Assembly: GCA_938075415.1 (NCBI GenBank)
Contig: CALJHC010000011.1
Coordinates: 1 to 64,000, forward strand
DNA from: an uncultured Rubripirellula sp.
Lineage (GTDB): Bacteria; Planctomycetota; Planctomycetia; Pirellulales; Pirellulaceae
DNA: 64,000 bases
Reading direction: 5' to 3'
Part shown: positions 26,695-36,102 of the stretch, piece after piece
Position numbering within the stretch: position 1 is the stretch's first letter
How the letters are laid out: each line of letters begins with the position of its first letter
The notes under the pieces: model-generated
Database searches by the model: none
Told to the model about the DNA's origin: nothing
Seen by the model: the letters and a program-made list of their open reading frames with translations, nothing else
Made by a program: the position numbers and the translations under genes

Positions 26695-27461
26695 TTCGTT
26701 TCCCTAGTTCACGGGGTGGGTTTGTCCGAAATACACCGATTGAGTCGGTATTTCGGGTAGTAGCGTCTGTAGGGTTAGCGAGATTTTTTATGCAACCATT
26801 TCACTTTTTTTTTGAAACGTGGGCGGATGGGGTGGTGAGCTGACAACCAGATAACCTGAAACACAGTCCTAAAATCCACCACGAGCTTGGGATCATCCAT
26901 CAAGCGGATGCATTTCACTCGGCGTTTAACGACCTTTTACCTGACACCGCCACGCTCGTGATTCACAGCCGCCGAGCGGAGCAGATCAACAAAAAGCTGG
27001 AAAATTTTTTTTAGGTAGGCCCCGAGCTGAATTTCCTGCCAAAGAATGCAGGAAAGCGTGCGGTGGGCAATCATCTTTGGCAATCAAGTCGGTGCAAGAA
27101 TGCCCGTTGGTTCAGAAACAGGAAATCAGAGGTCTCGGCATCCAGAGAAGGCATTGAATTGCAGAGACCTGCTAAAAGCCCCCCTGCCACACGGGAGCAA
27201 GGAACAGTCAAATCCTGCAGAGAACGGCCTGCAAAATCGCCGACGGCGGAATACGGGCCTCTGGGACGGCGTCAATTGGCAAGACATCCGAGACGATGCC
27301 TGACATTACCGCAGCAAAGATTAAGTAACCTCGATACAAAGCCCCCGCCCTTTGCATTCGGGACCAGAAGCAAAGAGAGGTTGATCAAAATCGATGGAAC
27401 ACTGCCCGTTCCAAAGAGCAACGTTTCTGGAACTGCAGATTCCACAAGCATCGCGGCCAAG
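26695..27461. other. Intergenic, no gene seen
   Basis: 767 bp between the convergent 3' end of the carbonic anhydrase gene and the 5' end of the peroxidase gene. Short frames at 27046-27506 show no family features. A small hairpin (CCTGC...GCAGG near 27036-27053) is the only structure noticed. Confidence 0.35.
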
Positions 27462-28127
27462 CTACTCCGAGGTATGCGTTCGGTCCGGCATTGTTGCAGG
27501 AAGTGAAACACCTTCGACTGGAAGAAAAGCGTTCTCCGTTGGGTTGTACCCGAAAACCTCACCTGTCTCAAACTTGTACACCCAACCGTGCAGTTTCAGT
27601 TCTCCTCTTCCCACCGCGGCAGCGACGGAAGGATGTGTGCGAAGATTTTCTAATTGGACAAGAACGTTTTCTTCAACGGTAAGTTTCAGGCGTTTCGCCG
27701 GGTCTGTCAGTTGTGGATAGTTTTCTTCAACAATTCGTCGCGTCGCCTCAGCGTGTTGAAGGTACGCTTTGACAGCGGGCATCTTTTCAATGGCGTCGGG
27801 ATTCAGCAGCCCGCCCATCGCACCGCAGTGCGAATGGCCACAAATGATGATGTCTCGGATTTTCAAACCCATCACTGCATACTCAATCGTGCACGCTTCT
27901 CCTGAGAAGACGCTTCCATAAGGCGGGACGATGTTGCCAGCTGTCCGTTGCACAAACAGTTCCCCCGGCTTGGTCTGCGTCAAGAGATTCGGATCAATCC
28001 GCGAGTCTGAACAAGTGATGAACAAAGCCAACGGATTCTGTCCCTCAGCAAGCGTCTCGAACAGTTCCTGATCCTCTCTGAATGACCCTGTCTTGAATTC
28101 TTGAATTCCATCAACAAGTTTCTGCAT
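27462..28127 (-). CDS. Beta-class carbonic anhydrase
   Basis: 221 residues from ATG 28127, with AAGGA 9 bp upstream. The zinc ligands C39, H98 and C101 are present in C-S-D-S-R and CGHSHCGAM, together with the D41/R43 dyad that controls the fourth ligand position, so the active site is complete. It interconverts CO2 and bicarbonate in the cytoplasm. The length fits the family. Neighbours are unrelated: a peroxidase gene downstream and, about 950 bp away, divergent malonate-transport genes whose product would feed malonyl-CoA. A bicarbonate link to carboxylation is conceivable but not supported by linkage. Confidence 0.92.
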   Translation of the reverse strand: MQKLVDGIQEFKTGSFREDQELFETLAEGQNPLALFITCSDSRIDPNLLTQTKPGELFVQRTAGNIVPPYGSVFSGEACTIEYAVMGLKIRDIIICGHSHCGAMGGLLNPDAIEKMPAVKAYLQHAEATRRIVEENYPQLTDPAKRLKLTVEENVLVQLENLRTHPSVAAAVGRGELKLHGWVYKFETGEVFGYNPTENAFLPVEGVSLPATMPDRTHTSE

Positions 28128-29080
28128 CGATTCAATTCCTTATAGGTTACCGGCAACCGAATAGACCCCGACTTGCGCAAACAGCAGTGGGATACCTGCA
28201 AACATTCGCAGCCTCTGAAGTGATCGAATTGTACCGTGATTCTGCCTCGCTGGAAGGCAACGAGATCTATCAATGGATCTCCTCTTTATTGCTGGCCTCC
28301 ACCTTCAAAAATCGACCAAAGAACATCTCTACGTTCTATCATTGAGTGACTTGCCAGTCCAACCACACGAGTTGGCGAGGTCGTCATTTCAAGGCATCCG
28401 TTCTGATCAGATAACAGCATTTTAAAATAAATGTGCCAACTGAATTCCACGCACACCGCTTTTTGGACAATAAGGGATCCTACGCTCACTCAAACGCGGC
28501 TGCCTCGCCGGCTTGATATTTAGGAGATCGGAATCAGAAATATCCCGCGTCATGAAAGGTCATCGATTGTGATGCGAATCAGCCTGAAGTTGATTCGGTT
28601 GTTCATGCTGATACTAATTTTTGTACTGCAGCAGGTTGAGACGAAATAAAAACAACTGCCCAAGCCCCATCGTGCTAAAATCTGCCTCCTCTGAGCACAC
28701 GAGAGGTCAGGGGTGAGACTTGTTGATCAACAGGGAACCTTACGAGGTCGACCTTCTTTACCCGTTTTAAACACGAAGTTTTTATTGTGAGTCTTGATGC
28801 GAAAAATCGACGGTTGCCAATGTCGAAAAATCAATGAGACACTCCTGGTTGGGCAGGCATCCGCATCATGGTAATTTGTCGGTGTTGGCCATCGCATGAA
28901 AAATATCTCGCAGCAGCCGATCGCCAATTCAAGTATCACGCTCGGTGAACAAGAGGCTTTGCAACGACAGTTCAATTAGTTGCTGATCTACGACGAATGA
29001 TCTACGACGAATGATTCACGGACGTGATATCGATGGTTATGGGAAACTGAAGAGAGTCAATTCCTGAAGCAAGGTGATTC
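28128..29080. other. Divergent intergenic region, no gene seen
   Basis: 953 bp between the carbonic anhydrase and madL genes, which are divergent, so both promoters lie here. No frame with family features was found. A perfect 14-bp tandem duplication lies at 28985-29012. Confidence 0.4.
28985..29012 (+). repeat. 14-bp tandem duplication
   Basis: GATCTACGACGAAT occurs at 28985-28998 and again at 28999-29012, followed by GATTCACGGAC. It lies about 70 bp upstream of madL, so it could lie in its promoter or leader. Confidence 0.95.
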
Positions 29081-29464
29081 ATGGCGATTTATGGAACCGC
29101 TTTACTATCCATCTGTTTAATTTGTGGCTTACTGATTGGTAAACTGCTGGGGTTAATCTTGGGCATTGATGCAAACGTGGGCGGCGTGGGTATTGCGATG
29201 CTGATGCTGATCCTAGTCTCCACACGTCTGGAGGATCGAGGCTTGCTTCCCAAGCCAACGCAAAATGGAGTTCTCTTCTGGAGTTCGATCTACATCCCGA
29301 TTGTGGTCGCCATGTCAGCGAGTCAAAACGTTGTCGCGGCCATGAGTGGCGGGACCTTAGCAATCATCACAGGCACCGTTGTCGTCTTGGTGTGCTTTGC
29401 ACTGGTCCCTCTCATCAGTCGAATTGGGCGTGGCAATTCGGAGACGATTGGGGACGAATCATGA
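29081..29464 (+). CDS. madL: Malonate transporter subunit MadL
   Basis: 127 residues with four hydrophobic segments and the phrase GLLIGKLLGLILGIDANVGGVGIAMLMLI, characteristic of MadL, the small subunit of the sodium-dependent MadLM malonate carrier. ATG 29081 has AAGGTG upstream. Its stop overlaps the next gene (ATGA), as expected for an obligate partner. The length matches the family. It would sit in the inner membrane and take up malonate with MadM. Confidence 0.88.
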   Translation: MAIYGTALLSICLICGLLIGKLLGLILGIDANVGGVGIAMLMLILVSTRLEDRGLLPKPTQNGVLFWSSIYIPIVVAMSASQNVVAAMSGGTLAIITGTVVVLVCFALVPLISRIGRGNSETIGDES

Positions 29465-30237
29465 ATGAAGCATGGCAAGTGTTGGAGGCAATTTTAACCA
29501 AGTATTCTCTGGTCACCGCCTTCGCGTTCGTTGGCATAATTCTCTGGATTTCTTATCGCCTCTCGCACCACATCACACGGGGACGAATGCACGGGTCCGC
29601 GATCGCAATTTTGATAGGACTGCTGCTAGCATGGGTGGGAGGGCGAATCACCGGTGGTACCAAGGGGATCACCGACATCGAATGTCTCGCAGGTGTTGGC
29701 TTGATGGGCGGAGCGATGTTGCGAGATTTTGCGATCGTCGCCACTGCTTTTGGCGTGCGGCTGGATGAATTTCTAAAAACTGGCCTCAGCGGAATTGTCT
29801 CGCTAGTCACCGGAGTGCTGAGTTCGTTTGTGATTGGAGCGATCATTGCGTATGCGTTTGGATACCGTGATGCGATCAGCATGACAACAATCGGTGGCGG
29901 CGCGGCGACCTACATCGTTGGCCCAGTCACCGGGTCCGCACTTGGGGCCTCAAGTAAGGTGATCGCTTTGAGCGTTGCTGCCGGGCTGGTGAAATCAATC
30001 CTAGTCATGACCTTGACACCTCTGGCTGCGAAATGGATTGGACTGGACAACCCGCGTTCCGCATTGATCTTTGGTGGATTAATGGGAACTACCAGTGGAG
30101 TCGCCGGTGGACTGGCAGCCACCGATGAAAGACTTGTTCCCTACGGCGCCATGACAGCCACCTTTTACACCGGTCTTGGATGCTTACTTGGCCCATCCCT
30201 TGTCTTCATTGTTCTTCGAGCAATCGTCGGCTCATAA
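29461..30237 (+). CDS. madM: Malonate transporter subunit MadM
   Basis: 258 residues from ATG 29461, overlapping the madL stop. It is very hydrophobic, with about eight membrane segments and the family stretches GGRITGGTKGITDIECLAGVG, GGGAATYIVGPVTGSALGASS and GLMGTTSGVAGGLAATDERLVPYGAM. MadM is the large subunit of the malonate:sodium symporter. The next gene, encoding a malonyl-CoA synthetase-like enzyme, starts 3 bp later, so uptake and activation are in one operon. No malonate decarboxylase genes are nearby. Confidence 0.9.
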   Translation: MNEAWQVLEAILTKYSLVTAFAFVGIILWISYRLSHHITRGRMHGSAIAILIGLLLAWVGGRITGGTKGITDIECLAGVGLMGGAMLRDFAIVATAFGVRLDEFLKTGLSGIVSLVTGVLSSFVIGAIIAYAFGYRDAISMTTIGGGAATYIVGPVTGSALGASSKVIALSVAAGLVKSILVMTLTPLAAKWIGLDNPRSALIFGGLMGTTSGVAGGLAATDERLVPYGAMTATFYTGLGCLLGPSLVFIVLRAIVGS

Positions 30238-30240
30238 TAC

Positions 30241-31752
30241 TTGTCAAAAACCAAGATGAACCACCTAGCCATTATCCAACGAGCCATCTCGCATGGCGAT
30301 CGCATCGCACTACGTTCGCAAAAGGGGGTACACACGTACCGCGAATTGATTGCTGGCTCCCACAACATTTCGGCGGCGCTGTTGGACTCAGCCAATGATT
30401 TGAATGAGGAGAGAATTGGTTTCCTCGTTCCAACCGGTGAAACATACATCAACGCCTTGTGGGGTATCTGGCGAGCGGGTGGTATCGCTGTTCCCCTCAG
30501 TATGTCCGCGACCGCGAAGGAACTCCAATACACGCTCGCGGACTCACAAATCAAACGAGTTCTTGTAGCTGATGAGTCCTCTAAGCACTTAAGCGTTGCC
30601 TGTGCGAACTTAGACGTCCAGCTGATATCGATTGACAGATTACCCTTACCCCGGGATCAGAGTCTGCCAGAGATTCAAAGCAGTCGACGTGCAATGATCC
30701 TCTATACCAGCGGGACCACAAGTCGGCCAAAGGGCGTCGTCACAAGTCATGCGTGCATTGAATCGCAGATTCAATCGCTCATCGAAGCATGGCATTGGCA
30801 GTCGAGTGATCGGATCCCGCTATTTTTACCCCTTCACCACATTCACGGTATCATTAATGTCATGTCATGCGCCTTGTGGTCGGGCGCTGAAATTGATCCT
30901 TACCCAAAATTCAAGATTGATTCCATCATCGCGAAAGTTGCTTCAGGTAATTACACCGTCTTCATGGCAGTGCCAACCATTTATGTCAAGTTAATTGAAT
31001 TCTTAGAGACCCTACCGCCCAGTGAATTCGCCTCAATCGCTGAAGGTTTTGGCGCAATGCGCCTCATGGTTTCGGGCTCGGCAGCATTACCAGCCAGTGT
31101 GCACGAGAAATGGACTGAGTTAACCGGCCAGAAACTCTTAGAACGCTATGGCATGACGGAAATCGGCATGGCATTATCGAACCCTTACGTGGGAGAGCGA
31201 CGTCCCGGTGCCGTTGGCCAACCGTTACCCGGGGTTCAGATACGACTTGCCGATGATGCAGGGAACGTATTGAAAGAAACCGATAAAGGACCGGGCGAGA
31301 TTCAGGTGTGTGGCCCAAGCGTCTTCAAAGAATACTGGAATCGCCCCGATGCGACTCGCGACTCATTTGACCATGATTGGTTTCGCACCGGTGACATTGC
31401 GGTCATCGAAAGCGGCTACTTTCGAATCATGGGGCGCAGCAGCGTCGACATCATCAAGAGTGGGGGATACAAACTATCGGCGTTGGAAATCGAAGCGTCG
31501 CTGCTTGATCATCCAGCAATCTCACAATGCGCAGTGATTGGACTGCCCGACGAAACATGGGGCGAAATCGTTGCAGCAGCCGTCGTCTATAGCAAGAACA
31601 GAACAGTTGACTGCGAAACATTGCAAAATTGGTGCAAAGATCGAATCTCTTCCTACAAGATTCCACGCCGACTACTGGGGATTCAGGAATTACCCCGAAA
31701 CGCGATGGGAAAAATCACCAAACCTGCCGTGGTCAAACTTTTCTCCAATTGA
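30241..31752 (+). CDS. matB: Malonyl-CoA synthetase-like acyl-CoA synthetase
   Basis: 503 residues from TTG 30241; ATG 30256 is an alternative. An ANL-superfamily enzyme with the phosphate-binding loop ILYTSGTTSRPKGVVTSH, the A5 motif LERYGMTEIGMALSNP, W-F-R-T-G-D-I, the hinge GRSSVDIIKSGGYKLSALEIE and the late catalytic Lys in NAMGKITKP. The sequence LFLPLHHIHGIINVMSCALWSGA and the overall length (about 500) resemble MatB-type malonyl-CoA synthetases. The enzyme ligates malonate to CoA with ATP. Being directly behind madLM strongly supports malonate as substrate. The product could enter fatty acid or polyketide synthesis, sparing acetyl-CoA carboxylase. Confidence 0.85.
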   Translation: MSKTKMNHLAIIQRAISHGDRIALRSQKGVHTYRELIAGSHNISAALLDSANDLNEERIGFLVPTGETYINALWGIWRAGGIAVPLSMSATAKELQYTLADSQIKRVLVADESSKHLSVACANLDVQLISIDRLPLPRDQSLPEIQSSRRAMILYTSGTTSRPKGVVTSHACIESQIQSLIEAWHWQSSDRIPLFLPLHHIHGIINVMSCALWSGAEIDPYPKFKIDSIIAKVASGNYTVFMAVPTIYVKLIEFLETLPPSEFASIAEGFGAMRLMVSGSAALPASVHEKWTELTGQKLLERYGMTEIGMALSNPYVGERRPGAVGQPLPGVQIRLADDAGNVLKETDKGPGEIQVCGPSVFKEYWNRPDATRDSFDHDWFRTGDIAVIESGYFRIMGRSSVDIIKSGGYKLSALEIEASLLDHPAISQCAVIGLPDETWGEIVAAAVVYSKNRTVDCETLQNWCKDRISSYKIPRRLLGIQELPRNAMGKITKPAVVKLFSN

Positions 31753-32244
31753 TGCGAGATTCAAGCACATCAAAGAATCTCTTGGCGCGCGGATAGTAAC
31801 CCAGGAATAATCTTTTGTTGCCTTCAATCCAGCCATTCATAAAATCTGTGCGGAAAAAACGATTCGCGATGAGCCAATGACCGCTTTCTCACGCGTCTTG
31901 ATACCGGACTGGGAAAAGGCTTCGACGCCCGGGTGCTACGACAACATTGACGGTCATCCACGCCGAACTTGTCCGCTGGCCGCACACGGAGTTTCAAATC
32001 CCCGCATCAAAAGCGGACTTAAAATAAGCATTTCATAGCACCAAGGCGACCTGAAAGGTACGACTCTTGCAGCGATAACGCGATCATCGACGTCGCTGTG
32101 CAATTATTGCGACGGGAAAAAATAAGTTAGTTTCAGTCGACCTGACTCGTTTTTCTGAAACGAATTTGATAGCCTAAATTCAACCAAACCGTCAATCAGT
32201 AGCATGACTTTTTCACCTGCAAGATCTTATACCGGTGCTTTCGC
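31753..32244. other. Intergenic, no gene seen
   Basis: 492 bp after the malonyl-CoA synthetase gene. No gene, clear terminator or repeat was recognised. Confidence 0.35.
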
Positions 32245-33000
32245 ATGTTAGAAAATCAAAGACGACAATATCTGCAGGGTACCCCAAAGGATCTTCAAGA
32301 TCTAATCTACGACAAGCAACCGAAACAGGCACTCCAATTACTGATGCAGCAACGGAACATTGGAAAGCTAGCAGCCATGATGGAACTTGGCCAGCTTGCT
32401 GGCAGAATGAAGAACGAGTTTCCGAACGCAATCGAATTATCTGAACCAACATCGCATCAGATCTCAGGAACCAAATCAGCGCTTATATGGATTTTATTAG
32501 TGCTTTTCATTTTGATCAGCTCCGGGATGACTTTTTTCGGAGTCAGGGGACTGGTGCGAGCAAAATCCAGCGTCAACTGGCCGACCACCCAAGGCAATAT
32601 CACCCGCTCTAAAGTTGATGAAGTGAGAGATACTGGTGGGCATGACGGGTTAAAGGAAACCGTCTACCACGCCCGCATCTCTTACCTTTACACAGTTGAT
32701 GGCAAGGATTACATGGGTAAACGTGTCGCGTATGGCGATCACGGAACCAATCATGCGTCTGGACCACGGGCAACCGTCAGAAAATACCCTGTGGGAACCA
32801 CCACCAAGGTCTTTTACATGCAGGACAATCCAGATGAATGCCTTCTGGAACCGGGCATTCACGGACAAGCTTTTGTCCTGCCCGGAATCGGCATCTTTAT
32901 TCTCAGTATCTCGCTCCTGGTCCTCTGGGCAATGCTTTCCAGGCACAGTGACAAAATCGAGCACCTAAATACGGCGGAACATCCAAATGTCGGGCTTTGA
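32245..33000 (+). CDS. DUF3592 membrane protein
   Basis: 251 residues. An N-terminal soluble helical part (about 1-70), a transmembrane helix (about 77-100), and then the DUF3592 pattern: SSVNWPTTQGNITRSKV, ARISYLYTVDGKDYMGKRV, a Y-P-V-G-T-T-T-K-V-F-Y strand, and NPDECLLEPG immediately before a second transmembrane helix (about 209-232). DUF3592 proteins have this helix-beta-helix form, and their function is not known. The extra N-terminal helical segment is longer than usual. It is convergent with an esterase gene and has no operon partner. Confidence 0.75.
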   Translation: MLENQRRQYLQGTPKDLQDLIYDKQPKQALQLLMQQRNIGKLAAMMELGQLAGRMKNEFPNAIELSEPTSHQISGTKSALIWILLVLFILISSGMTFFGVRGLVRAKSSVNWPTTQGNITRSKVDEVRDTGGHDGLKETVYHARISYLYTVDGKDYMGKRVAYGDHGTNHASGPRATVRKYPVGTTTKVFYMQDNPDECLLEPGIHGQAFVLPGIGIFILSISLLVLWAMLSRHSDKIEHLNTAEHPNVGL

Positions 33001-33160
33001 TCAGTAATCACTGCTCGGCAAGTATCTGCAATCTTTCGATAAAAATGCAGGTAATTGAATGCTGTCTTAAAACCGATCTACCTGGGAGTGAAAGTGACTC
33101 ACACCAATCAGGGAATGTTTCGTGCTTCTTGTCACGTTATAAAGTAACGGAAAAGAATTG

Positions 33161-34264
33161 TTACTTAATTTTTCGCTCGCCATATCCATCCCAGACCCAT
33201 TCAATGGCATGCGGTAAAAACTGCTCCTTAGCATTTCGAATACCATGCCCCGAATTGCGACAAAAAAGATATTGATACTCATAGCCTTTTGCTTTGAGTA
33301 CCTTGGCCATGCGATGATTTGCTTCCACCCAATCGTGCATGCCATCACGCATCACATTAGGATTCAGCAGGTCTTTATCACCCACCGATATGAATAGTCG
33401 AATTGGCTTTTTGGGACTGCTGGGAATTAACGTTTGATGGAATTCCCAAGCGCCACCCGGATAATCGGGGTCATAAGGCCACGCTTGATTCACAAAAGTA
33501 CCTGATGTGGTGAGCACACGTCGGTACAAGTCGTTTCGAAACCATGACATGATCAGCGAAGCTGAACCACCTGAACTTGACCCCATGACGGCTCGAGCCT
33601 CAGGATCTTTGGTCAGCTTCAGGCCGAACTGCTCCTCAACACGAGGAAGCACCTCCGTTTCGATGTATTCCGCAAACAACCCTGACATGTTGTCATATTC
33701 TCGACCTCGCTGATGCCCCTGTGCATCACCACCACCGTTTGCAATCTGGATGAGAATGATAGGGGGAATTCGATCTTGCGCGATCAGATTATCTAAAATC
33801 CTCGGCATCGAGAGATTGGGCTTACCCTTGGGTCCATCGTGAACCACCATGAAGGGCGCAACAGTTTCTGGTTGATGCTGTGCGGGAATATAGACTGTGA
33901 TTTTTCGCTCGTAATCGATTTCATGTGTCTCAACAATTAACGTATTCGGATTTGCTGGATCAACGCTGCCAAATTCTTTCCGCGCGATACCTGGGTTGAA
34001 GATCTTGGTCTGTCGGGAATCAATGGTGAATTGTTTCACCGTTCCCCGAGGAACACCATCGCTCACGCGATTTTCCGGAGCAGACACATAATCTGGACCT
34101 ATCACATAATTCTCATAGGCATCCATTGCGGGGCTCTCTCCCCCCTGCAAAATCTTAAAAGGCGGTGCGCCGGGGCCATCCAAGAGACGAACCGGTGGTT
34201 GCGCATCGCTGTTACCGGCAGTTGCAAACAAGACGAAACCGAAGAGCAATAAAAATCTGGACAT
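33161..34264 (-). CDS. Secreted esterase, enterochelin esterase (Fes)-like fold
   Basis: About 367 residues from ATG 34264, chosen because it gives a typical signal peptide (MSRFLLLFGFVLFATAGNSDAQ); the open frame reaches back to 34381. The alpha/beta hydrolase core has PFMVVHDG near the start, the nucleophile elbow GSSSGG and a terminal catalytic histidine in SGHGIRN. The N-terminal part of the mature protein (about 60-160) looks like the beta-sandwich that precedes esterase D/Fes-like domains. Planctomycetes carry many such secreted esterases, and they probably de-esterify polysaccharides or aromatics. It is a single gene, convergent with the DUF3592 gene. Confidence 0.8.
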   Translation of the reverse strand: MSRFLLLFGFVLFATAGNSDAQPPVRLLDGPGAPPFKILQGGESPAMDAYENYVIGPDYVSAPENRVSDGVPRGTVKQFTIDSRQTKIFNPGIARKEFGSVDPANPNTLIVETHEIDYERKITVYIPAQHQPETVAPFMVVHDGPKGKPNLSMPRILDNLIAQDRIPPIILIQIANGGGDAQGHQRGREYDNMSGLFAEYIETEVLPRVEEQFGLKLTKDPEARAVMGSSSGGSASLIMSWFRNDLYRRVLTTSGTFVNQAWPYDPDYPGGAWEFHQTLIPSSPKKPIRLFISVGDKDLLNPNVMRDGMHDWVEANHRMAKVLKAKGYEYQYLFCRNSGHGIRNAKEQFLPHAIEWVWDGYGERKIK

Positions 34265-34676
34265 AGAGAAGCCTGAAAAAAATTGAAACGAGCAGCGATA
34301 ACCTGACCACCAGTAACTGAAAAAACGATACCAGATTCGGAGTGAGACTGGCTTTGAAATGATACCAGCGATCGAGATCAAATGCTGACTATCATAACGC
34401 CATCAACTGACAAGCTTCCCTGAAACCCGCTAATCACCCGACGAAACTATCATCAAATAACCTTTCACCTTGTCGGCTTCCATTCATCCTGCCTTTGCCA
34501 AGGACGCCGTCATTGTGCGCACCATACCACGCGATGAATCGCCACTTGGTTCACCATCCTTAATTTCAATCCAACCTAAACTTGAAGAGAGCTCTTCTGC
34601 CCTAAGTCAGACGGGAACGTTTCGGTTTCCCTCAGGAAGTTGAATCCATGACCATCCCGTTGAGACCTCGTTTCAA

Positions 34677-34706
34677 TCAGAGAAAGATTTGCATATCTTT
34701 CTCTGA
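34677..34706 (+). repeat. Perfect 12-bp inverted repeat
   Basis: TCAGAGAAAGAT (34677-34688) and ATCTTTCTCTGA (34695-34706) are exact reverse complements separated by TTGCAT. It is low in GC and lacks a T-run, so it is a doubtful terminator. It could be a protein site or the hairpin of a small RNA. Confidence 0.9.
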
Positions 34707-34808
34707 TAACTTGCACTTGAGAGATTCCAACACTCAATGAGTCTCCAAGAGAGAGTCAATTTCATGCACGGAGCGTTGTACTTGGAACATCGGAGCATGT
34801 CGACGATG

Positions 34809-34850
34809 CGAACCCAACGATACGAACCCAACGATACGAACCCAACGATA
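34809..34850 (+). repeat. 14-bp tandem repeat, 3 perfect copies
   Basis: CGAACCCAACGATA at 34809, 34823 and 34837, followed by a diverging CGGCAAC. It is intergenic. Confidence 0.95.
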
Positions 34851-35233
34851 CGGCAACAGTATCAAAGACTCGCGATTTAGGAAGAAATACTGAAACTCGG
34901 TGTTTTGTCCATGCTAAAGACATCATGACGCAAAAAACTTGAGCAGGCATTCAAGTCAAGTGATGGAAGGACTTTCGGCTGCTCAAAAAAAAGAAGACTC
35001 ACAATCAACTGAGTTCGCAAGAAAATCAATCGCGAGAAACTTGGCCGCAATGAAGACAGACCTGAACAGGACTGAACAGCGAAACTCGACCGCATTTCAC
35101 AACAGATAGGTACACGATGCGACTCCCCTACCGATCAAGAAATCTCCTCTCTGGTAGATGGGGCACCGCAAAAACAGCGAAAATTACTTTCACTAATACA
35201 CAATTTTGATCGAATCGGACTGAACGTATTTCC

Positions 35234-35808
35234 TTACGTCTGATTCCACACCGGAACTTGCAGAAACTGCCCAAGTTTGGCAGCATCAGACCGCAGCGTT
35301 TGTCCCTTTCCGTGATCGACGACATTGATGCGCTCGCCAGTTTTGAGAACAAGCTTTAGCTCGTAGCTGGAAAACGAAGAACTCTTTCGCCTTTGCCGTC
35401 AGAGACAAGCTGCAACGCATGAATTCCCTGAAGGCGCACCTAACCCAACTCGATATCTGAATGGGGTTGAGTCGTGATAGAAATCGCTTTCCGTCCTTTC
35501 TTGAAATCACCGCTTCGCTTATCAAATTCTATGGGTGATAGAGAGGCGATGAGGCCTCCGGCACCGGATACGACGAAAATCAATCCAAACAAAATCGGAA
35601 ATATCAATCTTGTGAGTGATCCTGTCATCATTTCATTTGAGGAATTAGCGATCATCCCAAAGCAAATAGCGATTCCGATAATGATAAGATCCAACCCAAC
35701 CAGAAAATAACTCATGGTGGTTTTAAATTCGGCAACGACAGGCCCTTCAATCACCAACTTATGGGTTCTGAAATTTTTTCCACCGGACTTTGCCCGACCC
35801 CAATCCAC
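35234..35808 (-). pseudogene. Decayed small membrane protein gene (nonsense codon plus frameshift)
   Basis: From GTG 35808 the minus frame encodes 122 residues: SGGKNFRTHKLV, two membrane helices (about 33-53 and 67-88) and PIEFDKRSGDFKKGRKA, then a TAG at 35440-35442. Reading past it continues sensibly as VRLQGIHALQLVSDGKGERV. A one-base loss in the T-run at 35371-35376 then shifts the frame, and the continuation SYELKLVLKTGERINVVDHG...LGQFLQVPVWN ends at 35234. By recall, planctomycete proteins of this type have exactly this order (SGG.NFRTH, two helices, FDK..G.F.KG, HALQL.SE, SYELNLVL, NVVDHG). The role of the family is unknown. It is preceded directly (TGAGTG) by a short frame. Confidence 0.65.
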
Positions 35809-36042
35809 TCACATTGCGAGTTCATCACCTACCGAAGAAGGATCAAATGCAACCGGACTCCCGGTGATTTGACTTAGCACTTCACGCAGCTGTCTTAGCA
35901 TTTCTTCATATCCTCGCGGGATAAGGTAACACCGGGCAGGGCGTTGTCGTAACAGATTCCAATTGGCCCGATTTTTTTTAAAAAAGAGCGATTCGCCGAA
36001 CCAACCTCTTCCACGCTGTGAAGCGAAAACCAGCATTCTCAA
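35809..36042 (-). CDS. Small hypothetical protein, uncertain
   Basis: 77 codons whose TGA stop touches the GTG start of the decayed membrane protein gene (TGAGTG), as in translationally coupled pairs. The end, RGYEEMLRQLREVLSQITGSPVAFDPSSVG, looks protein-like and helical, whereas the first 40 residues do not. An internal ATG could give a 30-residue peptide. It may be the decayed end of a longer gene. I do not recognise it. Confidence 0.3.
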   Translation of the reverse strand: MRMLVFASQRGRGWFGESLFFKKNRANWNLLRQRPARCYLIPRGYEEMLRQLREVLSQITGSPVAFDPSSVGDELAM

Positions 36043-36102
36043 TCATTAAATCAGCGAATCATGACTCGAATTAGATCAAAGAAATGAAAGGTTAGCAGCA
36101 GG

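Larger units (their letters stand above)
34265..35233. other. Intergenic with hairpin and tandem repeat
   Basis: About 970 bp between the esterase 5' end and the decayed small membrane protein gene. It holds a perfect 12-bp inverted repeat (34677-34706) and three perfect copies of a 14-bp unit (34809-34850). No gene was recognised. Confidence 0.4.

Noticed and set aside
27046..27506. Overlapping plus-strand frames of 85 and 147 codons
   Set aside because: No domain features, and the longer one runs antisense into the end of the carbonic anhydrase gene.
34809..34850. 14-bp direct repeats considered as iterons of a replication origin
   Set aside because: Only three abutting copies, with no DnaA boxes or replication gene nearby.
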